Source: Taenia hydatigena
Lineage: Eukaryota > Platyhelminthes > Cestoda > Cyclophyllidea > Taeniidae
Assembly (NCBI GenBank): GCA_036345935.2
Contig: JADWOT020000004.1
Location: forward strand, 2,030,860 to 2,094,859
Length of the DNA stretch: 64,000 nucleotides
Direction of reading: 5' to 3'
Shown here one piece after another: positions 14,001 through 23,591 of this stretch. A program made the translations under genes and the position numbers. How positions within the stretch are numbered: position 1 is the first letter of the stretch; the number at the start of each line of letters is the position of its first letter. The notes below the pieces were generated by a model that was not told where the DNA came from, did not search any database, and saw only the letters and a program-made list of their open reading frames with translations.

Positions 14001-15110
14001 TCATGGACTTCGTTCCAGGGAGCGCGACAGGGAGGAATTGTACGGTTGATAAAAGTGGTGTGAGAAATGGCACAACTGCGTAAGGGATTATTCGGCGTAG
14101 TTGAGTAGTCAAAAATAAAGAGACTGTCTCAGACAGTAAGGAAATGGTGCGGCGATAGAACTATGTCATGTGATTTGCTATCAGGCACCTCACGACTGCG
14201 TCTTTATCGTGGTGGCTAATTGCCTTTTGAACGGCCGCAGGCTATCACTGTTGGTATCACTGGCATTAATGTGAACCTTTGACAAGCGCAGCGGCATTCG
14301 GCATTTCATATGCATCCAGCCACCAACAATGGTGTGAAGGTTGCTGTACCTCTTGCAGTTGCTATTAGCGATGTTTGGTACCTGTGTAGTAAAAAAAAGA
14401 GAGAGCTGACTTGGAGCTTCTGCCTCCTGACTCACCTTACATCATTCTACGAACACAAATTCGTTCCCATACATCGTCTTCTTTATGGACATTTCCAAAC
14501 CCTGTTTACATTCTTTTAGTATCATTTTAGATCTAGGACTTGCAGCGTTGCAAAGACTATGTCTAGTTGAATTGTTGTTATTAGACGAGTCTGCTGCATT
14601 CAATTATACGTGTTTTCTTATAAGGTGGTCTCTTTTCCGCCTCTAGCTTTCACTGATTGGGTTTGACTCTTGGGTGGACAAAAGTGTCGCAGGCTGCAAT
14701 TTGCGAATCAGAACAACTACAGTCGATGCTTTGTTTCGACTGCCTAGGAGTACGACCCTGACGATGTGCAATGAACCGCTTTAAATTCCGCCTTAGTTCT
14801 CGTTTTCCCCCACCTTCTTATGACCGACGCTTTACTTAAATAAAATAAGTAACACCTTGCTTTTACCAACGACCGAAATCACTGGAGTGTATGGGAGAGT
14901 ACGACGACAGGCAACGCTGCTTTGCGATTGCTGAAGTGCAAGCGACAATAAGATAGCCGAGTTAAGGCAAGTCTAAGCAATCAAAACACTCTACTTCTGG
15001 TATAAATGGGTGTGGAGGAATGCGGCTTGAACGCTGAAATTAGACGGCGTTCCACGATTCGTGCCCAAACCGCTTGGCTGTGCTTACGGGGTTACAATTA
15101 CTTTTGCCAT
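8062..15110. repeat. Tandem duplication, unit 2
   Basis: This is the second copy of the 8.06 kb block. It follows 1-6,230 closely, for example at the gene in 12,092-12,882. It lacks a piece of about 100 bp present near 5,380-5,530 in unit 1. From about 14,150 to 15,110 it matches 6,240-7,225 at clearly lower identity, then turns into unrelated sequence. The drop in identity suggests either two duplication events of different age or gene conversion limited to the first 6.2 kb. Confidence 0.93.
12092..12882 (+). CDS. Unrecognised Ser-rich basic protein, three exons, copy 2
   Basis: This is the tandem duplicate of the gene at 4,032. Exons are 12,092-12,272, 12,424-12,696 and 12,791-12,882, with the same splice sites and phases and 181 residues. 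Against copy 1 the protein differs only in the part encoded by exon 1: T13N, A14S, T41A and V52A. Exons 2 and 3 encode identical residues, and exon 2 has a synonymous A-to-G change in the Ser/Ala run. In copy 2 the frame stays open upstream of the first ATG (from about 12,038); copy 1 has a stop there, which supports the chosen start. Both copies look functional. Product unrecognised. Confidence 0.68.
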
Positions 15111-15985
15111 AGAAATGGACGCAATGACCTCCGATGCGTAGTTTTGAAGGGAATATCTTGAATTGTTGATCGAATAAAGTAGCTAAACCATAGTGAGAAT
15201 GGTAATATAGATGGTTGTATACAGTGTTTCTGTCACTATCTTCAGGCTGTACTTCCTCTTGTTGGAATGGTCTTCCAAACATGCTGTCATCCTCGTAGTT
15301 ATATTGTGAGCTGGTGATGGGTCCTCATCCACAGTGCATTAGCTGATTACAGCAGCCAGCCTAACTGGTGGTGACACCAAGCAAATTTTATCTAACGAAA
15401 ATGGATGTTGTCTCTCAAGCCTAAACAGCAAAGCTGACTAGTGTATAGGAAAGGTATTTCTGGCGACTGGATGTTTCTGTGCCGATTCTCAGGCAGAATT
15501 GCTACATCGTATGTCCACCTTACCCAAATGCCTTAATTTCCTTTTCGATGCGTGAACTGTTTGCTTATGAAGGAGGTGATTTGTAGACTATCAACTGCAC
15601 TGTGACGGTCTACGGGGAAGCTTATTAGGATGGCAGAGGGTGCGTGTCGCTTCTTTAAACAATGTACAACATTACACCCCCTTCCCTGCCATGACTTTAT
15701 AATTTTACTCGAGGAGTGGCGGGAGTGCATAGAACGAAGTGAAAGCATCCACTTGCAGCTGAAGGGTTTGATGAGACTGGAAGTCAAAGACAATTTGTAA
15801 CCAACAATCTGAGGCTACAAATATTCCTCTGCTATTCATCTCTTCCAAAACATCCTCACGCTACGGTGACGCTCCGTCAGTGGGAATCTATCGCCATCGC
15901 TGAATACAAAACCACTTTCCGCAAAAACAAGTTTGAGTGAACTGAAGTGCTTGGTGCTGAGCACAATGCGTCCAAATTGACCACA
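12883..15985. other. Stretch without a supportable gene
   Basis: Up to about 15,110 this is the 3' part of tandem unit 2, with the same TCATG microsatellite (about 13,950-13,980). From 15,110 to 15,985 the sequence is single-copy within the window. A minus-strand open frame at 15,533-15,793 has no recognisable feature. Confidence 0.55.
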
Positions 15986-16008
15986 TTAGAGGAGATCCAC
16001 AATTTGGC

Positions 16009-18160
16009 CTACCCGTAGACCAGTGCAACTGCCAAGTAGATGAGGCCGGCGTTGAACAAGCCAGGTAGATTTGTTAGTAGAATAACTTGTACTGGCTCTA
16101 AAATGGAGGTGCATGAAAGGTGAGGAATTAGAAATGAGTAGCCGTTTTGATGCACTCTTACCACACACCAACTCGACAAGGTGTAAGTAGCATGCACGTT
16201 GAGGTCTCTCTCCATCTCTTGGCCATTTTCTTGCCCTCCTAGGCTAGGAGGGTATTGGTAGTTGATGAATGGCACCTTCGTTGAGATGGAAGATGTCTGC
16301 ACATCAGCTCGCTTCGGCTCTAGCATCAGCCACCTCAGTGGCGGAGGATTTGAAGCAGAAGAGAAGGAGGTGGAAGATGCTTTGGGATAAATTGCCATCT
16401 TCAATTTGGTAATGGCAGGTGATGGAGGGCAGTGTGGGTACTTGGATGTGTGGAAGAGACTGATGGAGGAGGCGATATTGCCACCACCCTCTTGCTTCAA
16501 GTGGATTTGAACTAATCGTATTGCTAGCGCTGCCCCACTGGCCACTGAATGGTCGATTCCCTGCCGATCGGAAACGAACACATCAGTGCACAAGACATCC
16601 TGCATGCACACACACGGAACCCCAATGTAGACATTAATGGGAGGCGACATCTACGCCCTTCAATGCGTATGCCAGTCTTGAATATTATGGACGAATTCAT
16701 CTGTGCTAACACCAGTTCCATTCCTTTCTTTTAACCTTGGAGCTCTCCACGACTCACTCCTCTGTGCAATGCCCTTCAACTAAGGTTAAGCAGCCTTTGC
16801 AGGCAGACGTTGGCCGAAGAGGATTACAGTGGGTACAGAAAACAGATCTGGAGAATGTCCATTTGCAGTACGTGGTCTCGTCACCGAAGTCGTGTTGGTG
16901 ACCTAGTCAGTTGCGACAATGTGAGTACATTACCTCGAGAAAGTGCACAGGCTTCTAAAGAATGCATGATTGGTGTCACAAGCGTGTGGACGAGATGTGG
17001 ATGAAGTATGAGATGAGGGCGAAGTGACCTGCATTGCCTCCTTTTACAGCATCAATGCCTCATCGTATATGGTGCCCTTGGACAGTGTAGTGACAATGAT
17101 GAACGAATGATCGGCAGCCAACAACGGTCCAACTTGAAACATATGATCTCCTCGTGCATACAAGACACCGTAGGTAAGCATATTTTGTGGAATCAACGTG
17201 GATGAATGCGATCTGTGCTTGCTTAACTCTGATCAAGTTCTAAAATCCCCACTAGACTTTCACTGCCAGTTCTGCTCTTGCTAATATCAGTGTCACAGAG
17301 AAGACGATGAATTTGAAGCAAGCGAAAAAAGAAGCGATCCACCTATGAGAAATGTGTAATTACTCACTGTCCAAATGGTCATCTAATGGCTCTAATAAAC
17401 TCATAAATTTAGTCGTCGGCATGGTACTGACACAGATGAGAAGTTCGAGCCCATTGTGCCTGCTTCGAGAAAAACAAAGTGTTGATAGGGTCTAGTCTAA
17501 CTTCTCATGGATGTCAAGGATAGTGATGCGCATATCGTAGAGTGAACGAGCCACGACTGATTTCGACGGGGTGGTCAACAAAGGCAGAAGTGAAACTCAA
17601 CACTTGACAGTAGTAGAAGATTGGGTAGAGTTTGACTCGTTGCGTCTGCTTCGGGTTAACGCTAAGGGAGGTCCTAGCAACAAGCTCGACACATTCCTTG
17701 CAGCACTTTGTAGTTAGTGTTCCAGTAATAGCCTCTACTTGTTCTTTTTATTTGGCAACATTAGCTTCCTTGATCATTCCTGCATCCAATTCTTGCCAAT
17801 ACGTCGTCAAACATTTCGTGTAGTGTGTGGCGGAGAGGTCAGTGAGGATGTAAACGGTCTGTTCCTCATCTGAAGGAAAACGCGTGCACTCTTTGTGTCT
17901 AGCATCTGTGTAAACTGAACTGGGAGCAACAGACTGACGTCAGAAGATTGTAAAGTCCAAATTCGCTGTGCATTTCTTGCTTCCTTCATCTGAATTGCGA
18001 GTTCACGATTGCAGTACTTAATGTAAACGCGCCTCACCTCGGTGCTGACTCTCACTGTCAATTGGAAGGACGCCGATGGACACGGAAGAGTTTCGTTATT
18101 CGGTGCGTGCACATCGCTTGCACCACTTTCTTTGGCATGGGAAGAAAGACGTTTGTGCAC
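16009..18160 (-). pseudogene. Candidate diverged or broken multi-exon gene, product unrecognised
   Basis: Several minus-strand segments look protein-coding but cannot be joined into one intact frame. About 17,935-17,775 gives a segment after a gacgtcag acceptor (contains HYTKCLTTYWQELDAGMIKE) that ends at an in-frame TAA. The frame then continues open to about 17,520 (KCCKECVELVARTSLSVNPK, then a hydrophobic KLYPIFYYCQVLSFTSAFVD). About 17,538-17,370 yields SLYDMRITILDIHEK joined to a GLELLICVSTMPTTKFM piece. About 17,175-17,045 yields GDHMFQVGPLLAADHSF. The frame 16,650-16,009 ends in a hydrophobic tail (LLTNLPGLFNAGLIYLAVAL) like a C-terminal membrane or GPI-anchor signal. This could be one decayed secreted or membrane protein gene. 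The internal stop argues for a pseudogene, but unseen introns could also explain it. Confidence 0.3.
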
Positions 18161-18499
18161 TTCTATTGTTTCATATGGAATAGTGCGTTATTGGAACGAC
18201 CGCCCTACTAACTTGCTTTTGTTTTGACAGTAGGTGCGGAGAACTGAGCTTAGTAGGAGTATAGATGAGGTTCTGCAAAGGGGAAACGCTTTGTAGGCTT
18301 GAGGTGGTCGCTCGTGTCAATGTCTATCAACTTGTGACATGATGGACGGCAATTGGTTTCCTATTTTTCCCCGGTGGAATCATTCTGGGTGGGATGGTTT
18401 GGATCACTGCAATGCAGAATGAGCCCTTTCGGAAGTGATTGGGACTTGCTATTTTTTCGCAGTGGTATTCACCGAATGCCACGATATTTCCTTTTAGCA

Positions 18500-18890
18500 A
18501 ACGTCTGACGTTTAGGAGGAGGGGGCAGGGAGAGGAACGAAGACAATCACGAGAGGACAACAGAACTGCGGGTGATGGACTCCTTACCTCCATTCGTTAT
18601 TTTATTGGACGTTCTGTTGCAAGCGAAGAAAGGTTGCAGTCACGTTTACTCTACACTTTTACCCTCCATTTACCTAATGCCGCATGGAACCAATTCCAGT
18701 ACGGCATTTCTGATCGCTATTTCCAGTTGCGTCCTTTCGCGTCGCCATTTATACTGCAAATCAAATTGTTCTGTGAATGATAGGCAGTTGGGCCATTGTA
18801 GACGATTGGTTGCGCCGTGCCTGTGTGACAAGAGTGCAAAATATGTTCGTTGGATTGAAAACAGTTAGTCGTGTTGCTGTGACAAGGAAT
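18500..18890 (+). pseudogene. MARCH RING-CH exon, decayed copy 1
   Basis: The segment parallels the first coding exon of the intact MARCH genes. At 18,570 a ggtgatggactccttacctc block matches ggtggtcgatttaccgccct of MARCH B, followed by a similar cattcgttattttattggacg stretch. At about 18,796-18,850 one frame still reads RRLVAPCLCDKSAKYV, matching GRLIAPCLCDGSLKYV. The CRIC start of the RING-CH domain is not visible, the two halves lie in different frames, and a stop (TAG) follows at the position of the conserved QQWI region. It cannot make a RING-CH domain. Confidence 0.75.
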
Positions 18891-19714
18891 TTGCGGTACT
18901 CGACAGCACGCAATGTTTGGTGCAGTGAACTGATGTTCAAGGGAAAGCTATTGCTTTGTACACTTGGAGTAGTCGGACCAGTTAATGCGCATCAATGTGC
19001 AACATTTCAGGCGCCGATTGCTTTCCTGTTCTTCTGAGCTTGGAAGACTTTCCATGTTCCTGATCGTCGTCTCAATCTCATGATTGCGCCAGTTTGCGAT
19101 GATGTGATGCAAACGAGGAGGTGAGTGAATTATCCTTAATTGAAGCCTAATGCTACGTTGTCATTTGTTGTGATGGCTGATCTGTGACTGAGAGTCGAAT
19201 GCTCCATTCACTAGCTGGAGGTAACACCGTGCATGCTTGGAACTCAATATCTGTTTGGGCCATTCGGCGCAACAGAAGTCAAGCAGATGAGAGGGAGTGT
19301 TTCGATGTGCCCCTTAACTGTCTCGCCTCAGATTGGCACTTTTTGGTCGCGTTGAATGGGCAAGTGGACGTGCATATGAAGGGGTACTGTTCTGTTCTGT
19401 TCCCTCACGTGTAGTTGTGTGTTGGTGGAAAGTTTGTCTCATGATTTGTCTGTTGCTCTGACAACCGATTTTGTTTGTTCGGCATAAGCCAAACCCAGTG
19501 TGGCGGATAGTTGGCTAGATTTGTAAGAGGGGTGAGTTCTTTGTGAACTTGGAGTAGTCGATGCTGGCAGTGTTAATCAGTGCGTAGCATATTGGATGAC
19601 TGTAGACTTTCTGCTTGGCAGAGTTTGCATCGTTTTGAGTTGGAATGCGTTGAATGATTTGGGTGTGGAATGATGAGTTTTGTGAGTCACTGAGTTGTGA
19701 TGGTGGATTGAATC

Positions 19715-20130
19715 TATTTTGCAAGTCTAGCGTTGAAGGGGAAGAACGGTGATGACGCGGAGAGAAGGGAACAAGAGGAGGTCGATTCACCACCTTCCTT
19801 CATTCCCTCATCCATTCGACGTTTCGCTGCAGGCGAAGTAGCGTGGAAAATGCCTCCGTCCTGCATTTACCACTTCTGTGTCTCCCCACGTACCGCTTCA
19901 GTGGATTGGAAATGCTCGAGGGTTATGGTTTCTGCCCTTGTGGGATGTGCGGCGATGGCGGTGTGAATCTTCGAATGATGTGGATGTGGATGCCAGTGGA
20001 GGATTGATTGCGTTCCATTCGTCCTGCGGAAGTATAAACTATGCCCGTGGGAAGTGTATTCAATGTCAGATTGAAATGGACCAGTGTAGGAAGCGTGAGA
20101 TGCGAGGCTGTGAAGAGGGAGGAGGACTAT
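19715..20130 (+). pseudogene. MARCH RING-CH exon, decayed copy 2
   Basis: Aligned base by base with 42,790-43,230, the block aggtcgattcaccaccttcc matches ggtcgatttaccgccctcct. The ctgtgtctcccca stretch, gtggatgtggatgccagtgg and the gggaagtgtattcaatgtca stretch follow in order. One frame retains DVDVDASGGLIAF and GKCIQCQIEMDQCRKREM, but the APCLC zinc ligands have changed to AFHSSC and the CRIC motif is lost through a frame change. Homology runs past the exon end into the start of the intron (gaggctgtgaagaggg against gaggctgtgaaaagta). It is therefore a DNA-level duplicate, not a processed copy. Confidence 0.8.
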
Positions 20131-20911
20131 CGGCCACATTGGAATAACGATCCATCGGAGGAGAATGCTTGCAGAACGGTGTGTCCAATGTCCGTCGTGG
20201 CTGGTTGCGCCGATGTGGGATGTGTTCATTCGCCCGCTGATGCTGACTTGTCTGTTAATTCATCCTGCCATTCTGTTTCGCTTCCCCCGAATTTCTTACC
20301 ACTTGAAGGCGAAGGTGAGTTAATTTTTACAAGTTGTTCGTTTAAGTGCTGGTACATTGTTCTCATTTTTTTATTCCAAAATTGTTGCATGGTTTGTGGA
20401 GAGGGCACCTTCGCTTAGATGGCGTAAGAGTGGGAGAAAAGAGAGGACGGGGACGCAACGTATTCTACGGAATGCCCTTCTCGGTTCCGGTCATTTCTAA
20501 ATCATTTTGTTTGCTCTGTCATGGCAATATGAATGCTCCATGTCACCCTTCTCCAATCCAAGTCATCATTTCCTCTTTCTGAACGTGTGTAGGCTTGGAA
20601 ACTTGACAAATGCAATGTAAAATTATGAAATGTTTTGCAAAGATATTTTGATTCTCTGATTCCATGCCAGTGTGTAAGGCTGGGCACTGCAAGGCTTGAG
20701 GGAGATTCTTCCGACGGAGTATCTGATGGCTTGGTCTATGCGTTCTGCACTTCCCATCCATTAGGCATTTCCCTACCTTAGCTTCTTCGATTTGGAATTA
20801 TGAGTGGATGGGTTGGCGAGTCCAGGTTAGGCAGGTTGGTGTAAGTCGGGAAGGAGGTGCAGAAGTGCCGCGCTTACTTGTTTAATGGTGCGCCATATGG
20901 AAACTGTGAGT

Positions 20912-21859
20912 TGTAGCTTCCCGAGGCTCCCTCGAAGGCAAAAGATGACAGAATGCTAGGGTAGTATATATATATTCAACGGACAGAGGGAAATAGGCTG
21001 CTGGCATGGCCCAGAGGCCAGCCCACGCAGCTAGGGCAGTAGGGCCACCCCTCTGAACTTGACCGAAACCGGTAGTTCCAACAAAAAATTACTACAGGAG
21101 TCTTGACAAATAATCTGTGGTAGCAGGGGCAGGCACTCCAAAAGGAGAGGAGAAGAGTTGGTTCCAGAGGTTGGGTGGCGCCACGGACCAGTTTTGTGGA
21201 ATGAACAGAAAATAACGTAGCCTAGGGATGAAATAGTAATACGCAGGCAAATTCGATGAAGTGAGATGAGAGGAATTGAAACATCGAGGAAGTGCTCGGA
21301 TCTCTTAGCCTTTTCAAAGGTTTATTTGACGCTGTGTGACGTGCGAATAGCGTAATTCTCATCGAGTGATCACTCCTGCGCCAATTGGAATGCCTCATTT
21401 TCGGCTACTTATGCTTAAGCATTCTAATGCATAGGTAGTTTGGGCAAGTCATTGGGGTGAGAAGTGCTTGGCGATATCTCACCTCCGACAATGAAGTCAT
21501 CAGAAAGCTTTGGGGTGAAGAGTCCAGTACCCGTGAGTCTTTGATCGTGGACTCAACTCCGTGTATCCATCGCAGGGTGGAACGATGAGTGCGTAGCATT
21601 TTTGTCACGTACGCACAGGGAGTACCTTTAAATCATGGCAAATTTGGTCACTTGAATTTTAATTTTAGGAATGTAGAGGACTACTGTAGTACTTTGTTTG
21701 TTAGAATTGCCGGTTTCTGTCAAGGTCACAGAGGTGGCCGTATTGCCCTACCTGCGTGGGCTGGCCTCCGAGCCATGCCAGCAGTCTTTTCCCCCTGTCC
21801 GGTGAATATATATATTCTACCTTAGCATTTTGCCTTCAAGGGAGCCTCGGAACGCTACA
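20912..21859. mobile_element. Non-autonomous element with long terminal inverted repeats
   Basis: The left end (20,912-21,096) begins tgtagcttcccgaggctccc. The right end (about 21,681-21,859), read on the minus strand, begins tgtagcgttccgaggctccc and stays similar for about 185 bp, ending near gtactacag/ttactacag. The interior (about 585 bp) has no coding potential. I see no clear target-site duplication next to the tgtagc ends. Related single arms occur near 7,337 and 31,440. It is consistent with a MITE or foldback-type DNA transposon, or with two solo elements inserted head to head. Confidence 0.7.
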
Positions 21860-22359
21860 CTACAAATAAACATTTATTGGACAGTTTGGTGTGCTATTGC
21901 TTATTCTATCACAGCGAAATTATGATAGTAAAATCGGACCGCGCTTAAAACAAAATCCCTGTTCTTCTTTTGAGCCAGTAACAGTGCTAATTCGTGTATA
22001 TCTCTGAGAGCAAGCTCTGTGGTTTCTATAATTACCAAGTACGCTTTGAAAAGAAAAGTCGTTTCACATCCGTTTTGCTGTCGTGAGTGTAGGGGTCCGT
22101 AATTCCGAGATTGCTGTTTGCATTTGGGATTTTCATTGTACGATCAAAAAGTAGTTCACGAAATGCATTAAGCAACGCTAATTTAAAAAATATTTTTAGG
22201 AATGTCTCAATGTAAAAAACAAAGCTGTTATCCCCGATTTTGTGTTTGTTTGACTGAGTGGATTTGCGTAAATATTTGGGCGTCCGAATTCACGTATACC
22301 TTTCGTAAGCATAGGTTAAACGCAGTTTCAACGAGGCCAGGCACAGGCAGACGTCGCAA
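21860..22359. other. Presumed 5' flank of the repeated-exon gene
   Basis: AT-rich, with no coding exon seen. It precedes the ATG at 22,360; no TATA box is obvious within 100 bp. It may contain the promoter and an untranslated first exon. Confidence 0.4.
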
Positions 22360-23591
22360 ATGGCGGACCAAAAAGAGATGATGAGCATCTTTGGAGATTT
22401 AAGTGATTTGGAAAGCGCGTTAGGAAATAATGGGGCGATGGGTAATGGCGAGGTAGGCTTATTTAAAATATCCACTTATGCGTGCATATTCTTCTGAATT
22501 TATTAGCAATTAAAATTTTTTTCCTAATTGGCAAACTTTAATGTTTTGTTACGGCGAACACTTAAATCTAAGTTCAGACGCGAGCCGCAAGTGTTGTGCT
22601 TGCGGTAGTTTTGCCACGGATACATCGAATCAGGTATTTTCTCCAAACTCTAAGGTATTTGCACTTGTTCAGCTGCAATTCTTTTTATAGTAGCTGTTTT
22701 TTGTTTTTATTGTACTTTTACAGCTATATTGGCCTGTAGTTACTAATCGTTGCTTATACTTATTCAGATGGCAACCATATATGAAGAATCGAGTCAAATT
22801 GAAAAAGTCTTGCAAAATAATGTCACTTTTGAAAATAACGATGTAAGTTTAATAAAACCATATATTTATTTATTGGCCTGTAGTTACTAATCGTTGCTTA
22901 TACTTATTCAGATGACAACCATATATGAAGAATTGAGTCAAATTGAAAAAGTCTTGCAAAATAATGTCACTTTTGAAAATAACGATGTAAGTTTAATAAA
23001 ACCATATATTTATTTATTGGCCTGTAGTTACTAATCGTTGCTTATACTTATTCAGATGACAACCATATATGAAGAATTGAGTCAAATTGAAAAAGTCTTG
23101 CAAAATAATGCCACTTTTGAAAATAACGATGTGAGTTTATTAAAACCATTTATTTATGCTTGTGAGTCCTTTAAAACCCGGCAGTTATCAGCATGCTTTC
23201 GTTTCTTTGAATAATAGTGTTAAATTTGAGTATTTTACAATAGATGTCTAAATCCAATCCCGGCTATAAGCTGCAGGCATCAAGATTACAGTAGTTTTTA
23301 CCACTGGTTCATTAAATCAGGTATTCTTTGCAAACTTCAAACTGATGACACTTGTCCGGCTGCAAGTTGACTCGTGGCTATTAATCTTTCTCCATGTTTG
23401 TTTAGATGTCGGAAATTCTTAATGATTTAGATAATCTGGCAAACAACCTCAGGGATAATGCTAAGGTAAGGAATAACGAGGCAACATTTTAAAATAATCA
23501 CTAACGTGTGCAAACCTTATAAATATATGTAGTCTTTGACAACTTGCTTATCAGTTTTATTAAATGGCAATTTTAGACAACTGCTTCATGA
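22360..23591 (+). CDS. Repeated-exon gene encoding tandem amphipathic helices
   Basis: Coding exons are 22,360-22,452 (31 codons), 22,768-22,842, 22,912-22,986 and 23,056-23,130 (25 codons each) and 23,406-23,465 (20 codons). A possible last exon, 23,577-23,591, encodes TTAS and a stop. Every internal junction is phase 0, with ttattcag or tttgtttag acceptors and gtaagt/gtgagt/gtaagg/gtaggc donors. Each exon begins with ATG directly after the acceptor. Each exon carries one motif: IFGDLSDLESALGNN, IYEESSQIEKVLQNN, IYEELSQIEKVLQNN (twice) and ILNDLDNLANNLRDN, consensus I-x3-L-x2-[LI]-x3-L-x-[ND]-N. This predicts a short amphipathic helix. There is no signal peptide, membrane segment or Cys. The full join is about 130 residues. 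Function is unknown. The helices loosely resemble talin- or FAK-binding helices of MRL proteins and paxillin, which is speculative. Confidence 0.72.
22699..23155 (+). repeat. 144 bp exon-plus-intron tandem repeat, three copies
   Basis: The unit contains intron end, acceptor, a 75-nt exon, donor and intron start. Copies of the exon start at 22,768, 22,912 and 23,056, exactly 144 bp apart. Copies differ at very few positions: gca/aca and tcg/ttg in the first exon, gtc/gcc in the third, and gtaagt to gtgagt at the third donor. The 69 bp introns between exons 2-3 and 3-4 are almost identical. The high identity of both intron and exon indicates a recent duplication. Confidence 0.95.

Noticed and set aside
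22600..22660. Possible 21-nt micro-exon in intron 1 (gtattttctccaaactctaag)
   Set aside because: Acceptor and donor are present, but the homologous intron before exon 5 has lost the donor, so the match is probably chance.
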